A DNA stretch of 64,000 bases from Pseudomonas helmanticensis (GCF_900182985.1 NZ_FXUY01000001.1:2852001-2916000); one strand, 5' to 3'. Positions 42,558 to 53,111 are shown, counted from the first letter of the stretch. Numbers and translations: made by a program. Notes: a model not told the origin generated them from the letters alone.

Positions 42558-44242
42558 AGGCCTTCGCCGAGTTGTACGCCGAACTCGACGCGACCACGTC
42601 GAGCAACGCCAAACTGGCGGCGATGCAGGCTTATTTCGCCCAGGCGGCACCGCAAGATGCAGCGTGGGCAGTGTATTTCCTGTCAGGCGGCCGACCTCGG
42701 CAACTGGTGCCGGTGCGAATTCTGCGCGAGATTGCCGTGAACATGTCCGGCCTCGAACCCTGGCTGTTCGAGGAAAGTTATCAGGCTGTCGGCGATCTGG
42801 CGGAAACCATTTCGTTGGTACTCCCGGAAAATCTGCACAGTTCTGAAGCCGGCCTTGCGCAATGGATCGAAGACAAACTGCTGCCGTTGCGCGGTGAAAC
42901 GCCAGAATTTTTGAGCAGGCAACTCCCGGCGCTGTGGGCGCAACTGGATCGTTCAAGCCTGATGCTGTGCATCAAACTGATCACCGGCAGCTTCCGCGTT
43001 GGCGTGTCGAAATTGCTCGTTACCCGTGCACTGGCGTCGATGGCCGGTCTGGACAGCAAACGCGTGGCGCAACGCCTGGTCGGCTACACCGACCTGTCCA
43101 ATCGCCCGAACGCTGCCAGTTATCTGAAACTGATTGCCCCTGAATCCGCCGACGAGCATGCCCAGCGAGGCGGTCAGCCTTACCCGTTTTTCCTCGCCCA
43201 CGCGTTGTCGCAACCGGTTGAAGAATTTGAAGCGTTGATCGGGCCGGCCAGCGATTGGCAGATCGAATGGAAGTGGGACGGCATCCGCGCACAAGTGGTC
43301 AAGCGCGACGGCAAGTTGTGGGTGTGGTCGCGCGGAGAAGAACTGGTCACCGAGCGCTTTCCCGAACTGGATGTGCTGGTTCACGGGCTGCCCGATGGCA
43401 CAGTGATCGACGGCGAAATCGTCGTGTGGAAAAGCACCCATCCCAGCACCGAAGATGCTTTCGATCCGCAATCCAACGAACCGCCAGCGGTACAGCCGTT
43501 CGCCCTGTTGCAGCAGCGCATTGGCCGCAAAACCCTCGACAAAAAGATTCTCGAAGAAGTGCCGGTGGTGGTGCTCGCCTACGACTTGCTGGAATGGCAA
43601 GGCGAAGACTGGCGCAATCAACCGCAGGCCAAACGCCGCGCGCAACTGGAAGAGGTCATCGCTCGCTGTAACAGCCCGGTGCTGCTGCCCTCGCCGGTGC
43701 TGACCGGCAGCGACTGGTTCGACCTTGCCCGCCAGCGCGAGGCCTCTCGGCGCTTGGGTGTGGAAGGCATGATGTTAAAGGCGCGTGACTCGCTATACGG
43801 TGTTGGCCGTACCAAAGACATGGGCGTGTGGTGGAAGTGGAAAGTTGATCCGTTCAGCGTCGATGCCGTGCTGATTTATGCGCAACGCGGCCATGGGCGC
43901 CGGGCCAGTTTGTACAGCGACTACACCTTTGCGGTGTGGGATGGTCCGCCGGAGTCGAGCCAACGGGCGCTGGTGCCATTCGCCAAGGCTTATTCAGGGC
44001 TGACGGATGCGGAGATGCGTCAGGTCGACAGCATTGTGCGCAAGACCACGGTGGAGAAATTCGGCCCCGTCAGTAGCGTGAAACCGAGCCTGGTGTTTGA
44101 GCTGGGCTTCGAAGGCATCGCCCTGTCGCGGCGGCATAAAAGCGGAATTGCGGTGCGTTTCCCGAGGATGCTGCGCTGGCGGCAGGATAAGACCGTCGAT
44201 GAAGCGGACAGCCTGGCCACTCTGCAAGACCTGCTGGCCTGA
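42554..44242 (+). CDS. ATP-dependent DNA ligase (Lhr-Core cluster)
   Basis: 562-residue ligase with an N-terminal DNA-binding domain (MKAFAELYAELDATTSSNAKLAAM in part), the adenylation motif EWKWDGIRAQ with nucleophile K240, further motifs (VIDGEIVVW, GVEGMMLKARDSLY, WWKWKVDP) and a C-terminal OB fold (FELGFEGIALSRRHKSGIA). It seals nicks using ATP, unlike NAD-dependent LigA. It follows the exonuclease. Its usual partners Lhr and PdeM lie 4.7 kb downstream instead of adjacent. Confidence 0.95.
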   Translation: MKAFAELYAELDATTSSNAKLAAMQAYFAQAAPQDAAWAVYFLSGGRPRQLVPVRILREIAVNMSGLEPWLFEESYQAVGDLAETISLVLPENLHSSEAGLAQWIEDKLLPLRGETPEFLSRQLPALWAQLDRSSLMLCIKLITGSFRVGVSKLLVTRALASMAGLDSKRVAQRLVGYTDLSNRPNAASYLKLIAPESADEHAQRGGQPYPFFLAHALSQPVEEFEALIGPASDWQIEWKWDGIRAQVVKRDGKLWVWSRGEELVTERFPELDVLVHGLPDGTVIDGEIVVWKSTHPSTEDAFDPQSNEPPAVQPFALLQQRIGRKTLDKKILEEVPVVVLAYDLLEWQGEDWRNQPQAKRRAQLEEVIARCNSPVLLPSPVLTGSDWFDLARQREASRRLGVEGMMLKARDSLYGVGRTKDMGVWWKWKVDPFSVDAVLIYAQRGHGRRASLYSDYTFAVWDGPPESSQRALVPFAKAYSGLTDAEMRQVDSIVRKTTVEKFGPVSSVKPSLVFELGFEGIALSRRHKSGIAVRFPRMLRWRQDKTVDEADSLATLQDLLA

Positions 44243-44267
44243 ACCCTTCTCAGGCGATAAATAACCC

Positions 44268-44392
44268 CTGTGGCGAGGGGATTTATCCCCGTTGGGCTGC
44301 GAAGCGGCCCCCTGCAATTTCACTGGAAAACCGCATACTCAGGTTTTGCGACTGCTTCGCAGCCGAACGGGGATAAATCCCCTCGCCACAGG
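44268..44392. repeat. REP-like inverted pair (family C)
   Basis: Two long inverted arms (GGCGAGGGGATTTATCCCCG type) lie just after the ligase stop. The remaining 44393-44615 has no gene: it holds a 7-bp stem AATGCCC/GGGCATT at 44448-44467 and must carry the promoter of the amino acid transport operon. Confidence 0.9.
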
Positions 44393-44615
44393 GAAATCAT
44401 ATTCCGCAAAACCTGGGGTTTGATCCGAAAGGGTGCAACGAAATCGCAATGCCCATTTCCGGGCATTCCATCCCCCTCGCCGCCCCCCGCCCAACCTTTT
44501 AAAACACTTGTTCGGGACTCTGGTTCGGAAATTGCTACTTTCTATAGGTCGTACGCGTTCCAGTAACAATAATTCTGCGCCACAAGCGCTCATATTGGTT
44601 CTTAGGGATTGAATA

Positions 44616-45398
44616 ATGAAAAAAGCATTGCTGACCCTTTCTGCACTGGCGTTGTGCATGGCCGCTGGCTCCGCGCTGGCCAAGGAATACAAAGAGCTGC
44701 GCTTTGGCGTTGACCCTTCGTACGCACCGTTTGAGTCGAAAGCGGCCGACGGCAGCCTGGTGGGCTTCGACATCGACCTGGGCAACGCGATCTGCGCCGA
44801 ACTGAAGGTCAAGTGCAAGTGGGTCGAAAGTGACTTTGACGGCATGATTCCGGGCCTCAAAGCCAATAAATTCGACGGTGTGATCTCGTCGATGACCGTG
44901 ACCCCGGCCCGCGAAAAAGTCATCGACTTCTCCAGCGAGCTGTTCTCCGGCCCGACGGCCTACGTGTCGAAAAAAGGTTCCGGTATCACCGCCGACGTCG
45001 CGTCGCTGAAGGGTAAAACCGTCGGTTACGAGCAAGGCACCATTCAAGAAGCCTACGCCAAAGCCGTACTGGACAAGGCCGGCGTGAAAACCCAGGCCTA
45101 TCAGAACCAGGATCAGGTGTACTCCGACCTGACCTCCGGCCGTCTCGACGCTGGTATCCAGGACATGTTGCAAGCCGAACTGGGCTTTTTGAAGTCGCCA
45201 CAGGGCGCCGACTATGACGTCAGCAAGCCAGTCGACAACGAATTGCTGCCAGCCAAAACCGCTGTCGGTATTAAGAAAGGTAACACTGAGCTGAAGGCGC
45301 TTTTAGATAAAGGTATCAAAGCGTTACACGACGACGGCAAATACGCCGAGATTCAAAAGAAACACTTTGGCGATCTGATTCTGTACAGCGGCAAATAA
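44616..45398 (+). CDS. Basic amino acid ABC transporter substrate-binding protein (HisJ/AotJ type)
   Basis: Periplasmic binding protein of 260 residues with a signal peptide (LLTLSALALCMAAGSALA-K). The fold and motifs are of the Lys/Arg/Orn/His-binding group: FGVDPSYAPFESKAADGSLVGFDIDLGNAIC in parts, DFDGMIPGLKANKFDGVISSMTVTPAR, VGYEQGTIQEAY. The ligand (His, Arg, Orn or Lys) cannot be fixed from sequence. A strong hairpin after its stop should reduce transcription into the permease genes, as often seen for abundant binding proteins. Confidence 0.93.
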   Translation: MKKALLTLSALALCMAAGSALAKEYKELRFGVDPSYAPFESKAADGSLVGFDIDLGNAICAELKVKCKWVESDFDGMIPGLKANKFDGVISSMTVTPAREKVIDFSSELFSGPTAYVSKKGSGITADVASLKGKTVGYEQGTIQEAYAKAVLDKAGVKTQAYQNQDQVYSDLTSGRLDAGIQDMLQAELGFLKSPQGADYDVSKPVDNELLPAKTAVGIKKGNTELKALLDKGIKALHDDGKYAEIQKKHFGDLILYSGK

Positions 45399-45404
45399 TG
45401 CCTC

Positions 45405-45431
45405 GGCGCCCATCTTCGATGGGCGCCTTTT
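45405..45431 (+). terminator. Hairpin between binding-protein and permease genes
   Basis: A perfect 10-bp stem GGCGCCCATC/GATGGGCGCC with a 3-nt loop is followed by TTTT. It sits inside the operon and is probably a partial terminator or RNA-stabilising stem. Confidence 0.8.
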
Positions 45432-45454
45432 CCATCCGCTCAGGTTGCTGATTT

Positions 45455-46183
45455 ATGTTCGAAACCCTCCTGCAAAATCTGGGGCTCTCCGCCTTCAGCC
45501 TCAAAGGCTTCGGTCCTTTGTTGCTGGAAGGCACCTGGATGACCATCAAATTATCGGCGTTGTCGCTGCTGGTGGCCGTGTTGCTCGGTCTGATCGGCGC
45601 CAGTGCCAAACTGTCAAAAATCAAATTGGTGCGCCTGCCCGCCCAGCTCTACACCACGCTGATTCGCGGGGTGCCGGACCTGGTGCTGATGCTGTTGATC
45701 TTCTACAGCCTGCAAACCTGGTTGACGACGCTGACCGACTACCTGGAATGGGAATACATCGAGATCGACCCGTTCAGCGCCGGGGTGCTGACCCTCGGCT
45801 TCATCTATGGCGCGTATTTCACCGAAACCTTCCGCGGCGCGATTCTCGCGGTGCCGCGCGGTCAGGTCGAAGCCGCCACGGCGTACGGCCTCAAACGCGG
45901 CCAGCGCTTTCGCTTCGTGGTGTTTCCGCAAATGATGCGCTTTGCCCTGCCAGGTATCGGCAACAACTGGATGGTGATGCTCAAGGCCACCGCGCTGGTG
46001 TCGATCATCGGCCTCGCCGATCTGGTCAAAGCCGCGCAGGACGCCGGTAAAAGCACTTATCAACTGTTCTACTTCCTGGTCCTCGCTGCGTTGATTTACC
46101 TGCTGATCACCAGTGCGTCGAACTTCATTCTGCGCTGGCTCGAACGCCGTTATGCCGCCGGTTCCCGGGAGGCCGTACGATGA
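45455..46183 (+). CDS. Basic amino acid ABC transporter permease (HisQ/AotQ type)
   Basis: 242-residue inner-membrane permease. About five helices are visible. The EAA loop (VEAATAYGLKRGQRFRFVVFPQMMRFALPGIGNNW in parts) contacts the ATPase. TLIRGVPDLVLMLLIFY is the usual N-terminal permease signature. It overlaps the next permease gene by 4 bp. Confidence 0.94.
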   Translation: MFETLLQNLGLSAFSLKGFGPLLLEGTWMTIKLSALSLLVAVLLGLIGASAKLSKIKLVRLPAQLYTTLIRGVPDLVLMLLIFYSLQTWLTTLTDYLEWEYIEIDPFSAGVLTLGFIYGAYFTETFRGAILAVPRGQVEAATAYGLKRGQRFRFVVFPQMMRFALPGIGNNWMVMLKATALVSIIGLADLVKAAQDAGKSTYQLFYFLVLAALIYLLITSASNFILRWLERRYAAGSREAVR

Positions 46184-46890
46184 TCGAACTTCTGCAGGAA
46201 TACTGGCGCGCCTTCCTTTATACCGATGGCCAGAACATCACCGGGCTGGCGATGACGATGTGGCTGCTCACGGCCTCAATCGTTATCGGTTTCCTTGTGT
46301 CGATTCCGTTGTCGATCGCGCGGGTGTCGCCGCACTTCTACATTCGCTGGCCGGTGCAGTTCTACACCTACCTGTTCCGGGGCACGCCGCTGTATATCCA
46401 GTTGCTGATTTGCTACACCGGGATCTACAGCCTCGCCGCCGTGCGCGCGCAGCCGATTCTCGACAGTTTCTTTCGCGATGCGATGAACTGCACGATCCTC
46501 GCCTTCGCCCTCAACACCTGCGCTTACACCACGGAGATTTTTGCCGGGGCGATCCGCAGCATGAACCACGGCGAAGTCGAAGCGGCCAAGGCTTACGGCC
46601 TGACCGGCTGGAAACTGTATGCCTACGTGATCATGCCTTCGGCGCTGCGCCGTTCGTTGCCGTATTACAGCAACGAAGTGATCCTGATGCTGCACTCGAC
46701 CACCGTGGCTTTTACCGCGACCATTCCCGACATCCTGAAAGTCGCGCGGGACGCCAACTCGGCGACCTTCCTGACCTTTCAGTCGTTCGGCATCGCCGCG
46801 CTGATCTACCTGACCATTACCTTTGCGCTGGTCGGCCTGTTCCGCCTTGCCGAACGCCGATGGCTGGCCTTCCTCGGGCCGACTCACTAG
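46180..46890 (+). CDS. Basic amino acid ABC transporter permease (HisM/AotM type)
   Basis: 236-residue partner permease of the Q subunit. Signature segments are YLFRGTPLYIQLLICYTG, NTCAYTTEIFAGAIRSMNHGEVEAAKAYGL in parts, and MPSALRRSLPYYSNEVILML. It forms the transmembrane heterodimer with the upstream product. Its stop lies 13 bp before the AotO-like gene. Confidence 0.94.
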   Translation: MIELLQEYWRAFLYTDGQNITGLAMTMWLLTASIVIGFLVSIPLSIARVSPHFYIRWPVQFYTYLFRGTPLYIQLLICYTGIYSLAAVRAQPILDSFFRDAMNCTILAFALNTCAYTTEIFAGAIRSMNHGEVEAAKAYGLTGWKLYAYVIMPSALRRSLPYYSNEVILMLHSTTVAFTATIPDILKVARDANSATFLTFQSFGIAALIYLTITFALVGLFRLAERRWLAFLGPTH

Positions 46891-46903
46891 GACAACACTG
46901 CAA

Positions 46904-48022
46904 ATGCGCCACCTGATCCATGACTTGCTGGCCCCGCTGCCGGGGACCGCACGACAGATCCACAGCTTCCACTTCGGCCCGGAACAGGCCAAAGGCAAGA
47001 TCTACATCCAGTCCTCGCTGCATGCCGATGAACTGCCGGGCATGCTCGTCGCCTGGCACCTCAAGCAGCGTCTGACAGAGCTGGAAGCCGCCGGGCGCCT
47101 GCGCAGCGAAATCGTGCTCGTGCCCGTGGCCAACCCGGTCGGCCTCGAACAGGTGCTGATGGATGTGCCACTGGGCCGCTACGAGCTGGAGAGCGGGCAG
47201 AACTTCAACCGCTGGTTCGTCGACCTCAGCGAGGAAATCGGCAATGCCATCGAAGGCAAGCTGAACGATGATCCGCAGCACAACCTCGAACTGATCCGCA
47301 CGCATCTGCGCGCTGCCCTCGCCCGCCAGACCGCCGGCACGCAACTGCAATCGCAGCGCCTGACCCTGCAACGGCTGGCCTGCGATGCCGATATGGTCCT
47401 CGACTTGCACTGTGATTTCGAGTCAGTGGTGCACCTCTACACCACGCCCGAAGCCTGGCCGCAGGTCGAGCCATTGGCGCGTTATATCGAGTCGCAGGCG
47501 AGCCTGTTGGCCACCGATTCCGGCGGCCAGTCGTTCGACGAATGCTTCACGCTGCTGTGGTGGCAATTGAAGGAACGCTTCGGCGAACACTTCGAGATTC
47601 CGCTCGGCAGCTTCTCGGTGACCGTCGAGTTGCGCGGCCAGGGTGACGTCAATCACCCAATGGCCAGCCGCGACTGCCAGGCGCTGATCGACTACCTGAT
47701 CCAGTTCGATGCGATCGTCGGCGAGACCAAACCGCAGCCGCCATTGCCGTATCCGGCCACTCCGCTGGCCGGCGTCGAACCGGTGACCACGCCGGTTGGC
47801 GGCTTGCTGGTGTACTGCGTCACCGCCGGTCAATACCTGGAAGCCGGCCAGCAAATCGCCGAAATCATTGACCCGATCAACGACAAGGTCACCCCCATTC
47901 ATTGCTCCGCCGCTGGCCTGCTCTATGCCCGCTCGCTGCGGCGCATGGCCACTGCCGGCATGGTCATCGCCCACGTGGCGGGCGCCGAAGCCTATCGCAG
48001 CGGCTACCTACTTTCGCCTTGA
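46904..48022 (+). CDS. AotO-like succinylglutamate desuccinylase/aspartoacylase-family protein
   Basis: 372-residue zinc carboxypeptidase-like protein. Zinc-site motifs are visible: [11 protein letters not shown] (His and Glu) and DMVLDLHCD (His). A C-terminal biotinyl-like half ([23 protein letters not shown] in parts) is typical of the AspA/AstE family. A gene of this type, aotO, sits between aotM and aotP in P. aeruginosa. It may hydrolyse an N-acyl or modified basic amino acid taken up by the transporter. The ATG at 46904 fits the spacing. Confidence 0.87.
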   Translation: MRHLIHDLLAPLPGTARQIHSFHFGPEQAKGKIYIQSSLHADELPGMLVAWHLKQRLTELEAAGRLRSEIVLVPVANPVGLEQVLMDVPLGRYELESGQNFNRWFVDLSEEIGNAIEGKLNDDPQHNLELIRTHLRAALARQTAGTQLQSQRLTLQRLACDADMVLDLHCDFESVVHLYTTPEAWPQVEPLARYIESQASLLATDSGGQSFDECFTLLWWQLKERFGEHFEIPLGSFSVTVELRGQGDVNHPMASRDCQALIDYLIQFDAIVGETKPQPPLPYPATPLAGVEPVTTPVGGLLVYCVTAGQYLEAGQQIAEIIDPINDKVTPIHCSAAGLLYARSLRRMATAGMVIAHVAGAEAYRSGYLLSP

Positions 48023-48035
48023 GGATGTTCGTCCC

Positions 48036-48800
48036 ATGTACAAACTGACCGTTGAAGGCCTGCACAAAAGCTATGGCGACCATCAGGTGCTCAAAGGCGT
48101 TTCGCTCAAGGCCAAGACTGGCGACGTGATCAGTCTGATCGGCGCCAGTGGCTCGGGCAAAAGTACCTTTTTGCGCTGCATCAACTTTCTCGAACAACCC
48201 AACGACGGGGCGATGAGCCTCGACGGCCAGGCGATCCGTATGGTTACCGACCGCCACGGCATGCACGTCGCCGACGCCGATGAACTGCAACGCCTGCGCA
48301 CCCGGTTGGCGATGGTTTTCCAGCACTTCAACCTGTGGAGCCACATGACCGTGCTGGAAAACATCACCATGGCCCCGCGCCGGGTGCTGGGTTGCAGCAA
48401 ACAGGAAGCCGACGACCGCGCCCGACGTTATCTGGACAAGGTCGGCTTGCCGGCACGGGTGGCGGATCAATACCCGGCGTTCCTCTCCGGGGGTCAGCAG
48501 CAACGCGTGGCGATTGCCCGGGCGTTGGCGATGGAGCCGGAAGTGATGTTGTTTGACGAACCGACTTCAGCGCTCGATCCGGAGTTGGTCGGGGAAGTGT
48601 TGAAGGTGATTCAAGGTCTGGCTGAAGAAGGCCGCACCATGATCATGGTCACCCACGAGATGAGCTTCGCCCGCAAGGTTTCCAGCCAGGTGCTGTTCCT
48701 GCACCAAGGCCTGGTGGAAGAAGAAGGCGCTCCCGAGGATGTGTTGGGCAACCCGAAAAGCGAACGCCTCAAACAATTCCTCAGCGGCAACCTGAAGTAA
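48036..48800 (+). CDS. Basic amino acid ABC transporter ATPase (HisP/AotP type)
   Basis: 254-residue ATPase with Walker A (GASGSGKST), the Q-loop ([14 protein letters not shown]), signature ([15 protein letters not shown]), Walker B ([14 protein letters not shown]) and switch His (VTHEMSF). The insert [20 protein letters not shown] is characteristic of HisP/AotP proteins. It ends the operon; no argR regulator follows, unlike the P. aeruginosa aot operon. Confidence 0.95.
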   Translation: MYKLTVEGLHKSYGDHQVLKGVSLKAKTGDVISLIGASGSGKSTFLRCINFLEQPNDGAMSLDGQAIRMVTDRHGMHVADADELQRLRTRLAMVFQHFNLWSHMTVLENITMAPRRVLGCSKQEADDRARRYLDKVGLPARVADQYPAFLSGGQQQRVAIARALAMEPEVMLFDEPTSALDPELVGEVLKVIQGLAEEGRTMIMVTHEMSFARKVSSQVLFLHQGLVEEEGAPEDVLGNPKSERLKQFLSGNLK

Positions 48801-48810
48801 CGTCTTGCTC

Positions 48811-48894
48811 ATGTAGGAGCTGCCGCAGGCTGCGATCTTTTGATCTTGTTTTTTACAATCAAAAGATCGCAGCCTGCGGCAGCTCCTACAGGGG
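48811..48894. repeat. REP element pair (family A)
   Basis: Inverted arms with an AT-rich spacer lie between the transporter operon and the Lhr helicase gene. Confidence 0.9.
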
Positions 48895-48968
48895 TTCGCG
48901 TTGTTTTTAAACCTTTCGCTGGTCAGCGTGGTCATTGGAAGTACACCTCCAGAGCGCGCGCAGCCGGC

Positions 48969-51458
48969 ATGGCGAAATATCCCGACCACGCAAAAACCTG
49001 GTTCAGCGCCCGCGACTGGAAGCCGTTCGCCTTTCAGAAGCAGGTCTGGGCGGCGGTCAAACGCGGAGAATCCGGGTTGCTGCATGCCAGCACCGGTGCC
49101 GGCAAAACCTATGCGGTGTGGTTCGCTGCACTCAACCGTTTCGCCAAATCCGCTGCCATCGTTGAAACCTCGCGCAAGCGCAAACCACCGGCCGAACCAC
49201 TGACCGTGTTGTGGATCACGCCCATGCGCGCGCTCGCCGCCGACACCGCGCGCGCTCTGCAAACCCCTGTCGATGATTTGCAAATACCGTGGAGCATCGG
49301 TCTGCGCACCGGCGACACCAGCAGCAGCGAACGCGCGCGCCAAAGTCGACGCCTGCCGACCACGTTGATCACTACGCCGGAGAGCCTGACCTTGCTGCTG
49401 GCCCGAGCCGATGCGCAGGTCGCGCTGTCGACGCTGCGGATGATCGTCGTCGACGAATGGCACGAACTGCTTGGCAACAAGCGCGGTGTGCAACTGCAAC
49501 TGGCCCTCGCGCGTTTGCGTCGCTGGCAACCGGATCTGATTGTCTGGGGCGTGTCCGCCACGCTCGGTAATCAATCCCACGCCGAGGAAGTACTGATCCC
49601 ACAGAGCGGTGGCATCAGTGTTCAAGGGCAAAGCGAAAAATCGCTGAAGGTCGACACCCTGATCCCACCGTCCATCGAGCGCTTTCCGTGGGCCGGACAC
49701 ATCGGCTTGAAAATGCTGCCACAGGTGGTCGCCGAGCTCGACGCCTGCGCCAGCACGCTGGTGTTCACCAACACCCGAGCGCAGTCGGAGATCTGGTATC
49801 AGGCGCTGCTCGAGGCACGACCGGATTGGGCCGGATTGATCGCACTGCATCACAGTTCTCTGTCTCGCGACACCCGCGACTGGGTCGAGAAAGCCTTGAA
49901 GGATGGCCTGTTGAAAGCCGTGGTCTGCACCTCGAGCCTGGATCTGGGTGTGGATTTTCTGCCGGTTGAGCGCGTCCTGCAAATCGGCTCGGCCAAAGGC
50001 GTTGCCCGCTTGATGCAACGCGCCGGGCGTTCGGGCCATGCACCCGGACGTACCTCTCGCGTGACGCTGGTGCCGACCCACAGCCTTGAATTGATCGAAG
50101 CCGCGGCTGCCCGCGACGCGGTCGAGCAACGGCGCATCGAACCACGCCTGTCGCCGCATAAATCGCTGGATGTGCTGGTGCAGCATCTGGTCAGCATGGC
50201 CCTCGGTGGTGGATTTTTGCCGGATGAGCTGTACGAAGAAGTCCGTACTACGTGGGCTTATCGCGATCTGACGCCTGCGCATTGGGCGTGGGCGCTGGCT
50301 TTCGTACGCCACGGCGGGATGTCTCTGACAGCCTATCCGGATTATCGCCGGGTCGAACCGGATGAACATGGCGTCTGGCGTGTACCGGATGCGCGTCTGG
50401 CGCGGCGCCATCGCATGAGCGTCGGGACCATCGTCAGCGATGCCAGCATCAACCTGAAATTCTGGAGCAAGGCCGGCGGTGGGAAACAGCTGGGCAGCGT
50501 CGAGGAAGGCTTTATCGCGCGGCTCAAACCCGGTGATGGATTTCTGTTCGCCGGGCGTTTGCTGGAGTTGGTGCGCGTGGAAAACATGACCGCTTACGTC
50601 AAACGCAGCAGCGTGAAAAAAGCGGCGGTGCCGCGCTGGAATGGCGGGCGGATGCCACTTTCCAACGAATTGGCGCAAGCCGTGGTGGCACGCTTCAGTG
50701 CGGCCGCAGAAGGTGAGTTTATCGGCGCGGAAATGCAGGCGCTGCGTCCGCTACTGGAGACTCAGGCACGCTGGTCGGGGCTGCCGACCGTTAACAACCT
50801 GCTGGCGGAGGTGCTGAAATCCCGCGAAGGCTGGCATCTTTTCCTCTATCCGTTCGCCGGGCGGCAGGTGCATCTGGGGCTGGCGAGCTTACTGGCCTGG
50901 CGCGTCAGTCAGCGCCAACCGGTGACCTTCTCGATCGCGGTAAATGATTACGGTCTGGAGCTGCTCAGTGCCACGCCGGTGGATTGGTCGAAGCAGCTCA
51001 ACGCTGAACTGCTCGACCCTGCGCATCTTTTGGCTGACGTTCTGGCGAGCCTCAATGCTGGCGAACTGGCTTTGCGGCGTTTCCGCGAAATCGCGCGAAT
51101 TGCCGGGCTGGTGTTCGCCGGCTACCCCGGTGCCCCGAAAAGCACCCGACAGGTGCAGGCTTCGAGCGGACTGTTCTTTGAAGTATTCAAACAATATGAC
51201 GCGGACAACCTGTTGCTCGCCCAGGCCGGGGAAGAAGTCCTGCGCGAAGAGCTGGATATTCGTCGCCTGGAACAGACCCTGGAGCGCATCAACCGGATGA
51301 AACTGGACGTGCAGCAGATCAAACGTCCTACGCCGCTGGGCTTTCCGTTGCTGGTGGAGCGAATGCGCGAAAGCATGAGCTCGGAAAAACTCGCCGACCG
51401 GATCAGGCGCATGGTCGGTGATCTGGAAAAATCGGCCGACAAAGGCAAACGCCTATGA
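48969..51458 (+). CDS. Lhr-Core DNA helicase (ligase-associated)
   Basis: 829-residue superfamily 2 helicase that tracks 3'-5' on single-stranded DNA. Walker A is [11 protein letters not shown] (K46), motif II is VVDEWHELL, motif III is WGVSATLGN, and motif VI is [14 protein letters not shown]. The winged-helix and Lhr-specific core follow, without the long extra C-terminus of full Lhr. The ribosome site is weak; the ATG at 48969 is chosen because family similarity begins there. It is separated from the ligase and exonuclease genes by the transporter operon and overlaps pdeM by 4 bp. Confidence 0.94.
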   Translation: MAKYPDHAKTWFSARDWKPFAFQKQVWAAVKRGESGLLHASTGAGKTYAVWFAALNRFAKSAAIVETSRKRKPPAEPLTVLWITPMRALAADTARALQTPVDDLQIPWSIGLRTGDTSSSERARQSRRLPTTLITTPESLTLLLARADAQVALSTLRMIVVDEWHELLGNKRGVQLQLALARLRRWQPDLIVWGVSATLGNQSHAEEVLIPQSGGISVQGQSEKSLKVDTLIPPSIERFPWAGHIGLKMLPQVVAELDACASTLVFTNTRAQSEIWYQALLEARPDWAGLIALHHSSLSRDTRDWVEKALKDGLLKAVVCTSSLDLGVDFLPVERVLQIGSAKGVARLMQRAGRSGHAPGRTSRVTLVPTHSLELIEAAAARDAVEQRRIEPRLSPHKSLDVLVQHLVSMALGGGFLPDELYEEVRTTWAYRDLTPAHWAWALAFVRHGGMSLTAYPDYRRVEPDEHGVWRVPDARLARRHRMSVGTIVSDASINLKFWSKAGGGKQLGSVEEGFIARLKPGDGFLFAGRLLELVRVENMTAYVKRSSVKKAAVPRWNGGRMPLSNELAQAVVARFSAAAEGEFIGAEMQALRPLLETQARWSGLPTVNNLLAEVLKSREGWHLFLYPFAGRQVHLGLASLLAWRVSQRQPVTFSIAVNDYGLELLSATPVDWSKQLNAELLDPAHLLADVLASLNAGELALRRFREIARIAGLVFAGYPGAPKSTRQVQASSGLFFEVFKQYDADNLLLAQAGEEVLREELDIRRLEQTLERINRMKLDVQQIKRPTPLGFPLLVERMRESMSSEKLADRIRRMVGDLEKSADKGKRL

Positions 51459-52111
51459 ATACGCCTTATCCCGTAAGGCTGGCCGGGGAAGAGCTGTGGC
51501 TGCTGCCAGAAAAAGCCCTGTACTGGCCGGCGCAACAGGCGCTGCTGATCGCCGATGTGCATTTCGGCAAGGCCGCGGCTTACCGCAGCCTCGGCCAACC
51601 GGTTCCGCAAGGCACCACGGCGAGCAACATCGCGGTGATTGATCGATTGCTGGCAACGCTGCCCTGCCGGCAACTGATATTTCTCGGGGATTTCCTGCAT
51701 GGCCCAGGCTCTCATGCTGCGGGCACCTTGGGCGCCTTGGCGCAATGGCGCGCACGTCACGTTGATCTGCCGATGACGCTGATTCGCGGCAATCATGACA
51801 AGCGCGCGGGGGATCCACCGGCGGCGCTGAACATTCGAGTGGTGCCGGAGCCGCTACTGCTGGGCCCATTCGCCCTGCAGCATGAGCCCGAGCCACATCC
51901 TGAGCGGCATGTGCTGGCCGGGCATGTGCATCCGGTTTATCGCCTGCACGGCAAGGGCCGCCAGAGTTTGCGGCTGGCGTGTTTCAGGTTGGGCGAACGC
52001 ATCAGTCTGATGCCGGCGTTCGGCGCGTTTACCGGCGGTTATGCGGTTGAAAAGGATGACAGCTGCAAAATCTTTGTCATCGGTGATAACGAAATCTGGC
52101 CAGTCAACTGA
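51455..52111 (+). CDS. pdeM: Ligase-associated metallophosphoesterase PdeM
   Basis: 218-residue manganese-dependent nuclease/phosphodiesterase of the Lhr-Core cluster. The calcineurin-type motifs are all present: [30 protein letters not shown] and LAGHVHPVY. It overlaps lhr by 4 bp. Together with Lhr, the exonuclease and the ligase it is thought to form a DNA repair set. Confidence 0.94.
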   Translation: MNTPYPVRLAGEELWLLPEKALYWPAQQALLIADVHFGKAAAYRSLGQPVPQGTTASNIAVIDRLLATLPCRQLIFLGDFLHGPGSHAAGTLGALAQWRARHVDLPMTLIRGNHDKRAGDPPAALNIRVVPEPLLLGPFALQHEPEPHPERHVLAGHVHPVYRLHGKGRQSLRLACFRLGERISLMPAFGAFTGGYAVEKDDSCKIFVIGDNEIWPVN

Positions 52112-52125
52112 TCCGCCCCTCATCC

Positions 52126-52215
52126 CTGTACAAGCAAGCTTGCTTGCGAAGGCGTCCGCCCATTCACCCAAGATGAAACAGACAGACGGCTTCGCGAGCA
52201 AGCGTTGCTCCTAGA
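52126..52215. repeat. Inverted repeat pair (family D)
   Basis: Arms CAAGCAAGCTTGCTTGCGAAGG and a partial inverse (ttcgcgagcaagcgttgctc) surround a short spacer between convergent genes. This is another intergenic palindrome family, different from A-C. Confidence 0.75.
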
Positions 52216-52227
52216 GAAGCACAAGCA

Positions 52228-52437
52228 TCAGGCCACTGGCGCCGGTGGTGGCTCATCCGGCAGCGTCGGTTCGCCCGGTTCGGTCGGCTGTTCGTTGGGC
52301 GAGTCAGGATCAGGCTGACCGGGAATTCCACCGGCCATGCTCAAGGATGGTTGTGCCAACAAGGACCAGGCCAATACGCCAACCTGATTGGGCTCAAGCC
52401 TTGCCAGCTCGGCAGTGATATGCGGGTCGATCTTCAT
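52228..52437 (-). CDS. Small hypothetical protein with Pro/Glu-rich tail
   Basis: 69-residue protein from the ATG at 52437, with GAGGAG 7-8 nt upstream. The N-terminal half is helical (MKIDPHITAELARLEPNQVG, VLAWSLLAQPSL) and the C-terminal half is Pro/Glu/Asp-rich (PGQPDPDSPNEQPTEPGEP). No family is recognised. It lies downstream of dcd and its terminator on the same strand. Confidence 0.6.
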   Translation of the reverse strand: MKIDPHITAELARLEPNQVGVLAWSLLAQPSLSMAGGIPGQPDPDSPNEQPTEPGEPTLPDEPPPAPVA

Positions 52438-52466
52438 GGAGCACTCCTCGGCGAAGGCCCGCTTTG

Positions 52467-52510
52467 CCAGAAACAAAAACGGGCAGTACACCCCATAGAG
52501 TGTCTGCCCG
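52467..52510 (-). terminator. Terminator after dcd
   Basis: A stem CGGGCAGtACAC/GTGTCTGCCCG with one bulged base is followed on the minus strand by GTTTTTGTTTC, 35 bp past the dcd stop. Confidence 0.75.
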
Positions 52511-52544
52511 CCAAAGAATTCCCGACATCCGCCGGATGGACGAA

Positions 52545-53111
52545 TCAGGTACGCGGCAGAGTCACGCCACGCTGGCCCTGGTACTTGCCGCCGCGATCCT
52601 TGTAGGAAACTTCACATTCCTCATCGGATTCGAGGAAGAGCATCTGCGCCACGCCTTCGTTGGCGTAGATTTTTGCCGGCAGGTTGGTGGTGTTGGAAAA
52701 TTCCAGGGTCACGTGACCCTCCCACTCTGGTTCGAGCGGAGTGACGTTAACGATAATGCCGCAGCGCGCGTAGGTGCTCTTGCCCAGGCATATGGTCAAT
52801 ACGTTGCGCGGAATGCGGAAATATTCGACGGTGCTGGCCAGTGCGAACGAGTTCGGCGGAATGATGCAGACATCACTGTGGACGTCGACGAAGCTGCCCG
52901 GATCGAAGTTTTTCGGGTCGACGATCGACGAGTTTATGTTGGTAAACACCTTGAAATGATTGGTGCAACGCACATCGTAGCCGTAGCTCGACACACCGTA
53001 GGAGATCACTCGGTTGTCGTCGTTGCCACGCACCTGGCGCTCAACGAAGGGCTCGATCATGCCGTGTTCCTGCGCCATGCGGCGAATCCACTTGTCCGAT
53101 TTGATGCTCAT
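52545..53111 (-). CDS. dcd: dCTP deaminase
   Basis: 188-residue enzyme that deaminates dCTP to dUTP, feeding dTMP synthesis. Family motifs are complete: [64 protein letters not shown] in parts, and a C-terminal [11 protein letters not shown] that closes over the substrate. The start [13 protein letters not shown] at 53111 matches the family. Confidence 0.97.
   Translation of the reverse strand: MSIKSDKWIRRMAQEHGMIEPFVERQVRGNDDNRVISYGVSSYGYDVRCTNHFKVFTNINSSIVDPKNFDPGSFVDVHSDVCIIPPNSFALASTVEYFRIPRNVLTICLGKSTYARCGIIVNVTPLEPEWEGHVTLEFSNTTNLPAKIYANEGVAQMLFLESDEECEVSYKDRGGKYQGQRGVTLPRT

Noticed and set aside
48567..50678. 703-codon open frame antisense to lhr and the ATPase gene
   Set aside because: Composition is typical of reverse-frame artefacts (Arg/His/Gln-rich), and it crosses a REP pair.
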